From assembly GCA_016213785.1 (NCBI GenBank), contig JACQZQ010000012.1, positions 36,810-100,809 on the forward strand: a stretch of DNA of 64,000 bases, read 5' to 3'. Each line of letters begins with the position of its first letter. Position 1 is the first letter of the stretch. Positions 1 to 9,133 of the stretch are shown piece by piece. Under the pieces are notes generated by a model, which was not told the origin of the DNA, did no database searches, and saw only the letters and a program-made list of their open reading frames with translations. The position numbers and the translations under genes are program-made. This stretch comes from Acidobacteriota bacterium. GTDB taxonomy: Bacteria; Acidobacteriota; Blastocatellia; Chloracidobacteriales; JADJPF01.

Positions 1-1
1 T

Positions 2-178
2 CAAACCCTAGTAGATAAAGTGAATAGCCAAGTATCATCAACAGAAGCAATTAAAAAGTTTGTGATTTTAACTCATGATTTGAGTATTGAAACAGGTGAA
101 ATTACCCCTACATTAAAATTAAAAAGAAATGTTATTACAGAAAATTATAAAGAGCTTTTAGAGGCTCTATATAATTAG
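2..178 (+). CDS. Long-chain acyl-CoA synthetase (AMP-forming), C-terminal fragment
   Basis: The frame is open from the left edge of the window to a TAG at 176-178, giving 58 residues. The text matches the extreme C-terminus of FadD15-type long-chain fatty acyl-CoA ligases: an F-x-I-L-x-x-D-x-x-x-E-x-G-E-[IL]-T-P-T-L-K-L-K-R block (here KKFVILTHDL, then GEITPTLKLKRNVI), followed by a Y-x-x-L-[IL]-E-A-L-Y ending. These enzymes activate fatty acids to acyl-CoA and use ATP. The next gene starts 2 bp after the stop, so the two are probably one operon. The rest of the enzyme lies outside the window. Confidence 0.85.
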   Translation, partial: QTLVDKVNSQVSSTEAIKKFVILTHDLSIETGEITPTLKLKRNVITENYKELLEALYN

Positions 179-180
179 TT

Positions 181-1197
181 ATGATGAATTTATTTAGATT
201 ACCAGAATTTATGTTGCAATTATTTGAAACTCCTAAAGTTGCTCAAACACCATCAGAAATAATTTATAGTGATTTTACTTTTAAGGTCTATCACTATTTG
301 CCTAAAGGTAATCTAGCCTCTTCTATTCCTATTTTAATAGTTAATTCACTAGTAAATAAATACTACATTTTGGATTTAATGCCAGGGAAAAGCTATGTTG
401 AATATTTAGTCAGTCAGGGGCTTAATGTTTATTTAGTTGATTGGGGAGAACCTAAAATTAGTGACTCCGGTTTATCTTTAGAAGACTATATAAGTTTTTT
501 CTTAAATAGCATTGTAAAACAAGTATTAAAGCATTCTAAAGCTAAAAAACTATCAATGCTTGGTTATTGTATGGGTGGGACAATGGCGCTTATCTATGCG
601 TCATTAAAACAACAACATTTGCAGAATTTAGTTTTATTAGCAACTCCTGTTGATTTTCATAATGACTCTTTGCTCAGTCTTTGGGGCAGCCCAGAAAATT
701 TTAATGTAGATAAGTTTATAAATATTTATGGAAATGTTCCAAAAGAAATTCTCTATAGCACTTTTATGATGCTCAAGCCTTTGAAAAACATTACTAAATA
801 TGTTGATCTAGTAGAGAATATTGATCATCCTGAATATATAAAAGCCTTTATGGCTTTTGATCACTGGATAAAAGATGCTATTCCTATTGCAGGAGAAACT
901 TTTCGTCAATTTATTAAATATGGATATCAAGAAAATTTATTAGTGCAAAATAAATTTCCTCTTGGCAGTCGCACTGTAAACCTAAAAAACGTCAAATGTC
1001 CATTGCTAAGCGTAGTTGCTGAACATGATGAAATAGTTCCCTTAAAATCTTCAGAAATCTTGGTGCAATTAGTTAGTAGTAAAGATAAAGAACTATTAAA
1101 AGTAAAAGGCGGTCATCATGGTCTTTCCATTGGTGGAAGTGCTATAACAATTGTTTGGCCGAAAACTGTAGAATGGTTACTTGCCCACAATAATTAA
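181..1197 (+). CDS. Class III PhaC-like poly(3-hydroxyalkanoate) synthase / alpha-beta hydrolase
   Basis: 338 residues, close to the ~355 usual for class III PhaC. A lipase-like box carries Cys instead of Ser (GYCMGG, Cys130), as in PHA synthases. The triad is completed by Asp283 (AEHDEIVP) and His312 (GGHHG). The block from about 50 to 90, with LVNKYYILDLMPG and VYLVDWGEP, is also typical of PhaC. Class III PhaC polymerises hydroxyacyl-CoA and normally needs a PhaE partner; no phaE is visible nearby. The start follows the acyl-CoA ligase stop by 2 bp, so a CoA-thioester substrate is likely. It could be a true synthase or a PhaC-like acyltransferase or hydrolase. Confidence 0.8.
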   Translation: MMNLFRLPEFMLQLFETPKVAQTPSEIIYSDFTFKVYHYLPKGNLASSIPILIVNSLVNKYYILDLMPGKSYVEYLVSQGLNVYLVDWGEPKISDSGLSLEDYISFFLNSIVKQVLKHSKAKKLSMLGYCMGGTMALIYASLKQQHLQNLVLLATPVDFHNDSLLSLWGSPENFNVDKFINIYGNVPKEILYSTFMMLKPLKNITKYVDLVENIDHPEYIKAFMAFDHWIKDAIPIAGETFRQFIKYGYQENLLVQNKFPLGSRTVNLKNVKCPLLSVVAEHDEIVPLKSSEILVQLVSSKDKELLKVKGGHHGLSIGGSAITIVWPKTVEWLLAHNN

Positions 1198-1218
1198 TCT
1201 CCCTGTGCAAGAGGTTTT

Positions 1219-2601
1219 ATGAAAGCTTTAACTAAAATTTTAACCAAAGTTTTAACAATATTTTTCTGCCTTGTAATATCAATAATGCTGCAAATAATGG
1301 ATAAAGTAAGTTATGGACAAGAAAAGCTAGATACCCTAGAAAAACAAGATACACAAGATATACAAGGGAAAGAAGAAAAACAAACTAAAGAAGAAAAACA
1401 AGATACACAAATCAAACAAATCACCACTAAAACTAATTCCCTTATATTAGAAAGTACTTTTACAACAGTTTCTCATGGTTGGGCAAAAGCTGAACGATAC
1501 AAAGTAGATAATGAAAATTTTCCTTTAGAAGACTATCCTCAAGATGGTAGAGGCGATCAAGATGGGCAAAGGTTACAATTTTTTGGTAATAAGCAACCTC
1601 ATTCTAGCCAATTTTTACTTTACTATGCCCCTGGTTGGGACAAAAATGAAAAATCTATTCCAATATTGTTAGTACATGGCGCTAATGATAATGCTGACAG
1701 GGCTTGGGCTAATCCTGGAGAATATGGTTTTGGTTGCGGGACTCCGCTTTGTGCAAAAACTGGTTTAATGCAAAGTTTAGTAGGCCAAGGTTATAAAGTT
1801 TTTGCAATTAATTTTCCTCATAAACATGGCGATAATCTGCTTTGGGCACAACAAATAGGTGTAGCTATTTCACGAATTAAAACCCTAACAGGTACAAACC
1901 AAGTAAATGTAGTGGCTTGGAGCAAAGGGGCTTTTGCTACTAGGCTTTATGTAAGCGGAATTAAACCTAAATGGGGCAAAGACTATGATAACGACATTAA
2001 TAAATTAATTTTAATTGGTAGCCCAAATTTAGGAATAGATTATGCATTTCGTCATGGAACAACTTTTAATAGCCTAATAGTCCCTAGTTGTGGAGGCTTT
2101 AAGATAAATGGCCCAGTAGCACATACTTCAGCACTTTGTCAGGAAAAGTGGCACCAATTCCCAGAACTATCAATCTATACCACCAAGGCAGGAAATTTTT
2201 TCCCAGGACAAAAACAAATGCTAAAAAAATGGGATGATAAATTCCCACTTCCTCAGAATGAAACTGATTGGAAAACGACTTATTATGGTGGTAAAGGTAG
2301 CATTTCTGAAGGCTTAGGTATAGATGCAGCCATTGAACAAGGCTCTTTAGTTAATCAAGTTTTATCTCAAGATATCCCTAAATCCATTAGCACTTATTTA
2401 TTAGCAGGAAATAAAGCAGATATCCCCCTTTTTCACAATGAACACACTGGAACAAGTGATGGGCTGGTTTTTCTTGATAGCGCTACACATAAGGGAGGAA
2501 TTGGTAATTTAATAGCTACTGCGACTGTAGAAGCTAATCATTTATTACTTCCTTGGCATGCTAAATCTGTTGAACAAATTATTGAGTGGTTAAAAAAATA
2601 G
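1219..2601 (+). CDS. Secreted lipase / alpha-beta hydrolase
   Basis: 460 residues with an N-terminal hydrophobic signal (about 1-33), then a Lys/Glu/Gln-rich low-complexity linker (about 36-70). The hydrolase core has the oxyanion-side strand ILLVHGAND (149-157), the nucleophile elbow AWSKG with Ser235, a probable catalytic Asp in GTSDGLV and His in EANHLL near the end. This arrangement fits secreted triacylglycerol lipases and esterases. It is 21 bp after the PhaC-like gene and 11 bp before the MFS gene, so it is probably co-transcribed. Substrate is inferred only; extracellular polyester hydrolysis is an alternative. Confidence 0.75.
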   Translation: MKALTKILTKVLTIFFCLVISIMLQIMDKVSYGQEKLDTLEKQDTQDIQGKEEKQTKEEKQDTQIKQITTKTNSLILESTFTTVSHGWAKAERYKVDNENFPLEDYPQDGRGDQDGQRLQFFGNKQPHSSQFLLYYAPGWDKNEKSIPILLVHGANDNADRAWANPGEYGFGCGTPLCAKTGLMQSLVGQGYKVFAINFPHKHGDNLLWAQQIGVAISRIKTLTGTNQVNVVAWSKGAFATRLYVSGIKPKWGKDYDNDINKLILIGSPNLGIDYAFRHGTTFNSLIVPSCGGFKINGPVAHTSALCQEKWHQFPELSIYTTKAGNFFPGQKQMLKKWDDKFPLPQNETDWKTTYYGGKGSISEGLGIDAAIEQGSLVNQVLSQDIPKSISTYLLAGNKADIPLFHNEHTGTSDGLVFLDSATHKGGIGNLIATATVEANHLLLPWHAKSVEQIIEWLKK

Positions 2602-2612
2602 GAAAATAAATT

Positions 2613-3881
2613 ATGAGCACTTTAGCTGATTCAACAAAAACTTATTCTGAAAATGTAGGAAATTACTCTTGGTATGTACTTGGGCTTTTAACAGTAGTTT
2701 ATGCATTAAACTTTCTTGACCGCTCACTGATTTATATTTTATTTACCCCAATCAAAAAAGAACTTGCACTATCAGACCTACAACTTGCACTACTTGGAAC
2801 TACGTCATTTGTAATATTTTATACATTACTCGGTATTCCTTTTGGGCGTTTAGCAGATCGTACTATACGTAAAAATTTAATTGCTATTGGGCTAGCTATT
2901 TGGAGTTTATTTTCTGGCTTAACTGGCTATGCTGAAAGCTTTTGGGGAATTTTCCTTTGTAGAGTTATGGTAGGCGTTGGAGAAGCAACTTTGGGGCCTG
3001 CTGCACTTTCTCTATTAAGTGATTATTTTCCTGTAAGAATGCGTGCAACTGTCCAAGCTATTTATTCATCAGGAATTCCTTTAGGTGGTGGAATAGCATT
3101 CTTTCTTGGTGGTTGGATTGGTGGATCTTTAGGCTGGCGTTGGGCATTTTATTTGTTAGGTTTCCCTGGATTGTTAATAGCTTTATTTGTCTTCTTACTT
3201 AAAGAGCCTCCTAGAGGGCAAACAGAAAAAAATGCCACTCTATATCAAAGTGGCGATTGGAAAAGGCTTTTTAAGTCTAAAGCTTTAAGATTTCATCATA
3301 TAGGCTATGCCCTTTTTGCTTTGGCTGCTAATAGCTTAACTATTTGGGGGCCATCCTTTTTCTCTCGTGTTCATGGTTTAAGCATAGCAACTATTGGGCT
3401 ACTAGCAGGCATTCTTTCTCTTTTAGGTGGAATGCCTGGAACGATTTTAGGCGGCTATGCTTCAGACTGGTTTAGAAAAAAAGGCCCTGGCGGAAGAATG
3501 CTCTTTACCGCTTATGGAGCTATTGCTTGTATTCCTCTTTGGTTAATTTTACTTAATAGCAGTAATATTATCTTATTACTGGTAGCTAATTTATTTTTAC
3601 TAGCAGCAGCATTAATTTGGCTAGGCCCAGCAGCAGCAGATGTTCATGATATTGCAGGGCCTCAATTAAGAGGCTTAGGTATTGGTATTTACTTTTTTAC
3701 CGTTAATATAATTGGTTATGGCTTTGGCCCTCCAATAGTAGGCAAAATTAATGACCTTATGTCTGTAAGCTCAAATCCTGGTCAAATGAAGTATTCGCTT
3801 TTAATCTGTCCTCTAGCTTGCTTACTAAGTGCTTTTTTCCTTTGGCTTGGTAGTAAAGCTATGGAAAAAGAAAAGTCTTAA
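2613..3881 (+). CDS. MFS transporter, spinster-like
   Basis: 422 residues with about 12 hydrophobic helices. The N-terminal region LNFLDRSLIYILF, with IKKEL, LSDLQLALLG and the loop 2-3 motif GRLADR, is typical of the spinster-type branch of the major facilitator superfamily. VGVGEATLGPAALSLLSDYF and RATVQAIYSSGIPLGGG are further marks of that branch. These carriers move lipids, organic acids or aromatic compounds. Placed between two secreted lipases and after an acyl-CoA ligase, it may import a product of ester hydrolysis, but that is inference from context. Confidence 0.85.
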   Translation: MSTLADSTKTYSENVGNYSWYVLGLLTVVYALNFLDRSLIYILFTPIKKELALSDLQLALLGTTSFVIFYTLLGIPFGRLADRTIRKNLIAIGLAIWSLFSGLTGYAESFWGIFLCRVMVGVGEATLGPAALSLLSDYFPVRMRATVQAIYSSGIPLGGGIAFFLGGWIGGSLGWRWAFYLLGFPGLLIALFVFLLKEPPRGQTEKNATLYQSGDWKRLFKSKALRFHHIGYALFALAANSLTIWGPSFFSRVHGLSIATIGLLAGILSLLGGMPGTILGGYASDWFRKKGPGGRMLFTAYGAIACIPLWLILLNSSNIILLLVANLFLLAAALIWLGPAAADVHDIAGPQLRGLGIGIYFFTVNIIGYGFGPPIVGKINDLMSVSSNPGQMKYSLLICPLACLLSAFFLWLGSKAMEKEKS

Positions 3882-3905
3882 ATTTTTTAATAAGTTTTAG
3901 ACAAA

Positions 3906-3947
3906 CGTTCGTTCTTTTTTATTAAAACTTTGTTATAATAACGAACG
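3906..3947. promoter_or_regulatory. Inverted repeat flanking an extended -10 promoter
   Basis: CGTTCGTT at 3906-3913 is the exact reverse complement of AACGAACG at 3940-3947. Between them lies an extended -10 element, TG-T-TATAAT, at 3931-3939. The downstream lipase starts at 4028. Spaced half-sites of the ACGAACG kind resemble TetR-family operators, so repression of the lipase by a TetR-type regulator encoded elsewhere is plausible. Alternatively the arms could form a hairpin after the MFS gene, but the 26-nt loop contains the promoter-like sequence, which favours an operator. Confidence 0.4.
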
Positions 3948-4027
3948 AGCGTACATTTTATAACTCACCCTCTCGTCAAACTTCATTTAAGTTGCATATT
4001 TTTCTTGCTTATAAAAAGGAGACCATT

Positions 4028-5092
4028 ATGAGAAAAAGTATTATTAGGATAAGTTTTTCTTGCTTACTAGTTTTAATATTAGCTTTAGGTTTTTATCCAG
4101 CAAATTTTACAAAAATTAGTGCTAATAAATCAGTCTCTACAAAAGATCTAACCCAAAATCCAATTAACAAAAATAGCGACCCATTTGATAATGAAGGGGT
4201 TGCTGCTGTTAGTACAACAGGAATTACTAGTAATTTCAGAACTTGGTTATCAGCTAATGGATATAGTAGTTATGATTTTGCCCGTGATGATTTAAGCGGT
4301 GGAAGTTATGGAGGAAAGTCTAGTTCAACTGACACAGTAGTTAATCAACCTGTAATTTTTATACATGGAAATTCTGATAAGGCTGTAGGAAGTGCTTTTG
4401 GTCAAACAGGTTGGACAGCTTCTATTGATTATTTTATGACTAAGGGCTATAAAACTTCTGAACTTTATGCAACAACTTATGGCCCTGCTAATGCGCTTTT
4501 ATCATCTGAACAATATCATTCTAGGGCATATTTAACAAAAATTAGGGCTTTTATTCAAGCAGTTAAACAATATACTGGAGCAACAAAAGTAGACGTTGTT
4601 ACACACTCTTTAGGAGTTACATTAACTCGCAAAGCAATTAAAGGTGGATTAGCCTATGATCCTCTAAATGGAGGTTATTATGATTTAGGGCCATCATTAA
4701 CAAGTAGTGTAGATACTTTTGTAGGTATTGCAGGAGCAAATCGCGGATTAACTTCTTGTTATCTAACAGGAGGAACTACTCCAACCTGTGATGATGAAGT
4801 TGGATTATACCCTGGTTATACAGTGGGACTTTTAGGCCCCTACAATGTTTCTAGTTATTTAGTCGATCTAAATTCTTCATCACGTTATGAAGGAGCTTAT
4901 ATCTATACAATTTGGTCAACAGTTGATGAAGTGGTAGGATATGGCTCTGTAGTTTGGGGAAAATATACTTGTCAAATTCCTGGACAAACAAGTGAAAAAG
5001 TTTTTAGTACTGCGCCTTATGGTCATTTTGGCTTAAAAGACTTAACAGGTTATTATCAATGGAGAATGGTTAAGTCTCACGCTACTAATTAA
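4028..5092 (+). CDS. Secreted lipase (Lipase_2-like)
   Basis: 354 residues from the ATG at 4028, chosen because AAGGAGA lies just upstream and the signal peptide MRKSIIRISFSCLLVLILAL begins there; an upstream GTG or TTG would add a poor leader. After a Ser/Thr/Asn-rich spacer, the hydrolase core has VIFIHGN (109-115), the elbow THSLG with Ser194, and candidate Asp (STVDEVVG) and His (APYGHFG) near the C-terminus. The pattern resembles class 2 extracellular lipases. It is a second secreted esterase in this locus but is not similar enough to the first to be a recent duplicate. Confidence 0.78.
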   Translation: MRKSIIRISFSCLLVLILALGFYPANFTKISANKSVSTKDLTQNPINKNSDPFDNEGVAAVSTTGITSNFRTWLSANGYSSYDFARDDLSGGSYGGKSSSTDTVVNQPVIFIHGNSDKAVGSAFGQTGWTASIDYFMTKGYKTSELYATTYGPANALLSSEQYHSRAYLTKIRAFIQAVKQYTGATKVDVVTHSLGVTLTRKAIKGGLAYDPLNGGYYDLGPSLTSSVDTFVGIAGANRGLTSCYLTGGTTPTCDDEVGLYPGYTVGLLGPYNVSSYLVDLNSSSRYEGAYIYTIWSTVDEVVGYGSVVWGKYTCQIPGQTSEKVFSTAPYGHFGLKDLTGYYQWRMVKSHATN

Positions 5093-5105
5093 GTGTGCTC
5101 GGCGA

Positions 5106-5151
5106 TGCTCAAAGGAGCCTTCTATAAACTTTTGTGAAACTTCTTTGAGCA
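5106..5151. terminator. Inverted repeat after lipase gene
   Basis: TGCTCAAAG (5106-5114) pairs with CTTTGAGCA (5143-5151) around a 28-nt loop, 14 bp after the lipase stop. There is no clear run of T, so it is a weak terminator candidate or another hairpin element. Confidence 0.3.
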
Positions 5152-5250
5152 CTTTACCTTATACTCTTTAGCAATCTGATATTGGCAATAGGCTAAACAA
5201 CCTTTTAGAATGCCTTGTTATTAAATGCATTTATAAAGGGTTAAAGCATT

Positions 5251-6534
5251 ATGAAATTTGTTTGTCAACTACTATTAATTCTACTTATAAGTCAATTCTC
5301 TTCTTGCCAAAAAAATGAAACGCCCTCTACATCTAAATCTAATGTAACTCCTACATCTCCTAAACCAGAACCCAAAACTCTTACACAAAAAATAAAATCT
5401 CCTGCAAACACAAATAGTCAAGCCCCTAAATTAACTAAAACTCCTGATGGAAACATCTTAATGAGTTGGCTAGAAAAAATTGGGGAAAAAGAGCAAGCAC
5501 TTTACTTTTCTACATTAGAAAATAACCTATGGTCAAGCCCACAATTAATTGCTAAAAGCGATAATTGGTTTATAAATTGGGCAGATATTCCTTCTATTAG
5601 CAAATTATCTGATGGTTCATTAGCTGCTCATTGGTTAGCTAAGAGTGGGGAAAGTACTTACGCTTATGATATTAATATTGTGCAGTCTTTTGATAATGGA
5701 AAAACTTGGAGTAAGCCAATTTTACCACATACTGATGGGACAAAAACCGAGCATGGGTTTGTTTCAATTTTTCCTTGGAACAAAGACAAATTTGGGGCTA
5801 TTTGGCTAGATGGACGCAAAATTAAGGTTAATGCTAGTGGTGATTATAATGAAGAAGATTTATCAAATGAAATGACTTTGCGTTTTACAGCGATGGATAA
5901 ATCAGGAAAACTTTCTGAAGAAACCGCTTTAGATGAACGAGTTTGTGATTGTTGTCCAACTTCAGTAGCAATTACATCAAAAGGAGCAATAGCAGTTTAT
6001 AGAGATCGCTCAAAAGAAGAATTTAGAGATATTTCCTTTGTTCGTTATCAAGAGGGCAAATGGTCGCAGCCTAAAACTCTTTATCCTGATAAGTGGCAAA
6101 TTGACGGGTGTCCTGTAAATGGGCCCGTTGTTGTGGCAAAAGATGAACTAGTAGCGGTTGCTTGGTTTAGTTTGGCAGGCGATAGAGCACGAGTTCAATT
6201 AATTTTTTCTAATAATTCAGGTGAAACTTTTAATGAGCCAATAACAATAGCCGAAGGCGATGCAATTGGCCGAGTTGACTTAACAATGCTTGATGACAGT
6301 TCGGTGTTAATTACTTGGTTAGCTGGAACTAAGGATACAGGGAGTCTTAATATTTTACGCGCCTGGTCTGATGGCAAGAAAACTAAGCCGATAGCCCTTT
6401 TAGAAACAAGTATTTCTAGAAAAAGTGGTATTCCTAAAATTGTCTCCCTTAATAATCAAGCCATCATTGCTTGGATAGACGTAAATCAGTCTCGTGTCTT
6501 AACAAGTAGTTTAAATATAAATAATTTGCAGTAA
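5251..6534 (+). CDS. Sialidase-like (BNR-type) beta-propeller lipoprotein
   Basis: 427 residues. The N-terminal signal ends in a lipobox-like FSSC (Cys19), followed by a Ser/Pro/Lys-rich linker to about residue 65. Asp-box-like turns such as SFDNGKTWSKP and FSNNSGETFNEP mark a beta-propeller of the sialidase superfamily. A VCDCCPTS motif and a later GCPVNGP motif are characteristic of a set of bacterial proteins often named exo-alpha-sialidase. Enzymatic function is unproven. Probably anchored in the outer or cytoplasmic membrane. A decayed relative lies about 2 kb downstream. Confidence 0.75.
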   Translation: MKFVCQLLLILLISQFSSCQKNETPSTSKSNVTPTSPKPEPKTLTQKIKSPANTNSQAPKLTKTPDGNILMSWLEKIGEKEQALYFSTLENNLWSSPQLIAKSDNWFINWADIPSISKLSDGSLAAHWLAKSGESTYAYDINIVQSFDNGKTWSKPILPHTDGTKTEHGFVSIFPWNKDKFGAIWLDGRKIKVNASGDYNEEDLSNEMTLRFTAMDKSGKLSEETALDERVCDCCPTSVAITSKGAIAVYRDRSKEEFRDISFVRYQEGKWSQPKTLYPDKWQIDGCPVNGPVVVAKDELVAVAWFSLAGDRARVQLIFSNNSGETFNEPITIAEGDAIGRVDLTMLDDSSVLITWLAGTKDTGSLNILRAWSDGKKTKPIALLETSISRKSGIPKIVSLNNQAIIAWIDVNQSRVLTSSLNINNLQ

Positions 6535-6557
6535 GCATTTCTTTTTTAAACTTATAT

Positions 6558-7157
6558 ATGAATATTAGAAAAATACATAGAATCATTGGGCTTATTTTAC
6601 TTTTACCCTTTTTTGGATGGGCGATAACAGGTCTTATATTTTTTATAAAACCAGGCTATAAAGGTGCATATGAAATACTAGCACCTAAATTATACCCATT
6701 AACCGAACCTATTTCTATAAATCCTCTTTCTGAATGGCTTGAATTGCGTTGTTTTAAGACCGCTTTGGGAAATCATTTAATAGTTCGCACTAGCAAAGGA
6801 TGGCTACATTTAGATCCTCAAACTCTAAAAGAAAAAACCCCTCCAACAGATGACGAAATAAGAGTTTTACTAACAGATGCTTTTTTAGCTAATCCTGAAC
6901 GCTATGGACATATTTCTGCTATATCAAAAGATTCTATTAAAACCGACACAGGTATAAATATATCTTTAGATTGGAATAGACTAAGTCTTCAACAAACAGG
7001 CAAAGATACAGAATGGATAGATACGTTCTATAAAATACACTATTTACAGTGGACTAGTATAAGTAGTTTAGATAGACCTATAGGGCTAGTTGGAGTTTTA
7101 CTAGTGATATTACTAAGCGTTTTAGGAGTATTTTTAGCAATAAAAAAACCTAGCTAA
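6558..7157 (+). CDS. PepSY-associated transmembrane protein
   Basis: 199 residues. It begins MNIRKIHRIIGLILLLPFF, the usual N-terminus of PepSY-associated TM proteins (R-K-x-H-x-x-x-G and a helix ending in W-x-x-T-G). A second helix lies at about 172-195. The soluble part between them carries PepSY-like text. Family members are often linked to peptidase inhibition or iron and redox membrane functions. It starts 23 bp after the sialidase-like gene, so probably belongs to the same transcript. Confidence 0.7.
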   Translation: MNIRKIHRIIGLILLLPFFGWAITGLIFFIKPGYKGAYEILAPKLYPLTEPISINPLSEWLELRCFKTALGNHLIVRTSKGWLHLDPQTLKEKTPPTDDEIRVLLTDAFLANPERYGHISAISKDSIKTDTGINISLDWNRLSLQQTGKDTEWIDTFYKIHYLQWTSISSLDRPIGLVGVLLVILLSVLGVFLAIKKPS

Positions 7158-7193
7158 ACTAAATTGCTAATTAAATTAATAGGTATAAGGAAA

Positions 7194-7781
7194 ATGTCTA
7201 CAGATAAGGCACTTATTTGGCAAGAATTTGCTAACCAGATTGACGGAAACTTTATAAATTCAAGCGTTTCAGATCACATTCAAGTCAAAGTTTTAGCATC
7301 ACATTGGAATATTGTTTTTGATATTCATTCTAGCGCTGGGACAAGTGGAAATACTTTAACTAGGGTAAGAACAATATTTTTAAGTAAAGATAACTTTCTT
7401 TTTACAATCTATCATCAAGATATTTTTAGTGAGATAGCTAAGTTTTTTGGTATGCAAGACATAGAAGCAGGGTTTAATGATTTTGATAAAACTTTTATTG
7501 TTAAAAGTAATAATTCTAAGCAAATAATAGTATTGTTAAAAAACGATCTTATTCGTGAAATATTACTTAAACATCCTTATGTTTATTTTGATATAAGGAA
7601 AAATGAAAGTTTTTTAAGTGAAGAGTTGCCTGATGGGGTTCTAGAGCTTTATTTACACATAGTTGGAATAGTATTAGACGTTAAAGAGCTAATGGACTTT
7701 TATTTGTTATTTACTGAAACGCTAAAACAACTTTGTATCATAGGCTCAGCTTATGAAAGACCTTCTAGACTAAGCTTGTAG
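7194..7781 (+). CDS. Conserved hypothetical protein
   Basis: 195 residues from the ATG at 7194, preferred over a TTG at 7164 because an AAGGA lies just before it. No signal peptide or membrane helix is seen. The central text ([26 protein letters not shown]) and a C-terminal L-x-x-L-C-x-I-G-S-A-Y block recall a family of uncharacterised soluble bacterial proteins, possibly DUF3137-like. I cannot assign a function. It sits between a PepSY protein and a YnfA-type protein on the same strand. Confidence 0.6.
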   Translation: MSTDKALIWQEFANQIDGNFINSSVSDHIQVKVLASHWNIVFDIHSSAGTSGNTLTRVRTIFLSKDNFLFTIYHQDIFSEIAKFFGMQDIEAGFNDFDKTFIVKSNNSKQIIVLLKNDLIREILLKHPYVYFDIRKNESFLSEELPDGVLELYLHIVGIVLDVKELMDFYLLFTETLKQLCIIGSAYERPSRLSL

Positions 7782-7801
7782 CTTTCAAAAGGCTAAATTA
7801 T

Positions 7802-8131
7802 ATGGAAACACTAAAGTCTATTTTTTATTTTGTGTTAGCAGGATTTTTAGAGATAGGCGGAGGCTACTTAATTTGGCTTTGGTTAAGAGAAAATAAAAGT
7901 GTATGGTTTGCAATAGCTGGCGCTCTAATACTTATTGGTTATGGAATAGTTCCAACGCTACAACCAGCTAATTTTGGAAGAGTTTATGCAGCCTATGGTG
8001 GAATTTTTATTTTCCTCTCTGTCCTTTGGGGTTGGAAAGTAGACAAAATAATGCCAGATAAATTTGACATAATTGGCACATTAGTTTCTCTTATAGGAGT
8101 AGGTATAATTATGTATTGGCCTAGAAAATAG
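7802..8131 (+). CDS. YnfA family (UPF0060) membrane protein
   Basis: 109 residues, the standard size. It has four hydrophobic helices and the family marks F-x-L-A-G-x-x-E-I-G-G-G-Y-L-x-W-x-W-L-R-E near the start, [11 protein letters not shown][IV]-x-x-S in the middle and D-x-x-G-x-x-x-x-L-x-G-V-x-[IV]-[IM] at the end. YnfA proteins resemble small multidrug resistance transporters; the physiological substrate is unclear. It is last in the + strand series before a decayed region. Confidence 0.9.
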   Translation: METLKSIFYFVLAGFLEIGGGYLIWLWLRENKSVWFAIAGALILIGYGIVPTLQPANFGRVYAAYGGIFIFLSVLWGWKVDKIMPDKFDIIGTLVSLIGVGIIMYWPRK

Positions 8132-8332
8132 CTTGATAGCCTAAGCTTTTTAGATTCATTTTACTAAATCGCACTAACCTTTTATTTCCCAATAATATAA
8201 TAGGTTTAAATTTAGCTATGCCACTGCGTACTTTTGGGCCAGCAACGGCAGCTAGCGCTCCTAGACAGATCCAGTTTGGATTAAGGCTTTCTTTTTAAGA
8301 AAATAGGGTGTATTCTTATAAAAAATAAACAT

Positions 8333-8856
8333 TTTTTTCATCAATTTCCAAAAATCAAGGACAAAGCTTTTTACCTTCAGTAAAGGTTAATGATAATATT
8401 AAGGCTTCTCATGATACATTACATTCAATTACAATCGATGAGAGTTGAAGAAGTTATTTTGCTTGGCTAGATAATAGAGACATCAGCCCCCCTCAAGAGT
8501 CTAAAGAAAATAGCCACCATCATAGTCAACTACCTACCCCTAAAAAGGTAGACTTGTTACAAAAGTAATAAGCCCAGTTGAGCAAAGTAAGCTTAACAGT
8601 AGAAAAAGTTTTAAGCTACGTTATGGTCAAGTTTATGTAGACTGGAGACAAGTATTACCAGATGACTATAGACATATTTAGGCATATTGCTATTGCCGCT
8701 TCTAAAAACAGAGGAAAACGCTTTTCTGTTTCAGTAATTGTTAGTTACGCTCAATGTACGCTCAATGAAAGCTTTCTGGGTGTCCTATAACAGGCCCCGA
8801 ATTAGCAATCAACTCTAAAAATAAGCTAGCTGTTACTTAGTTTTCTGATGGCTAAG
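8333..8856 (+). pseudogene. Decayed sialidase-like (BNR) gene
   Basis: No intact frame exists here, but conserved pieces of the sialidase-like family appear in order in different frames: QSFLPSVKVNDN, then FAWLDNRD near 8460, YVDWRQVLPDDYRHI at about 8635-8679, AIAASKNRGKRF just after it in another frame, and GCPITGP at 8778-8798, leading to LAVT-stop-FSDG. At least three frame changes and several stops of different kinds separate them. The order and the GCPxxGP motif match the intact gene at 5251-6534. Sequence up to about 9000 may hold more of the C-terminal part, but I cannot confirm that. 8132-8332 and 8857-9133 hold no other feature I recognise. Confidence 0.75.
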
Positions 8857-9133
8857 TATTATATCTAGTGAAAAAAATAGGGGTTGAAATTGTTTGGGAT
8901 TTTACTAAATCAAGTAGTTAAATCTTTCAAAACTATAGTATTAGACGAACTCTACGCCATAAGTAGTGACTTTTCTAGTCAACTCTTAATACGTAAACAA
9001 AATAATAAGCGTAGTGTTTGGTTTACTTTTAAGAAGGGCAAAAACATTAACATCCGTTTGTCTAATTTTTAACTATTTTCAAGAAAATGCTCTTGAAAAA
9101 CTTAATTTTAATTCTTATGAGGTCAAAGTCGAA

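Noticed and set aside
8400..8860. TGA in the decayed sialidase-like gene as selenocysteine
   Set aside because: TAG and TAA stops and frameshifts are also present, so the gene is simply broken.
8884..9072. 62-residue open frame from a TTG
   Set aside because: It lies at the end of the decayed sialidase-like region and has no start signal; at best it is part of the remnant.
9014..9133. Upstream extension of the DUF4394 protein
   Set aside because: The signal peptide begins at 9134; the extension would put 40 residues in front of it.
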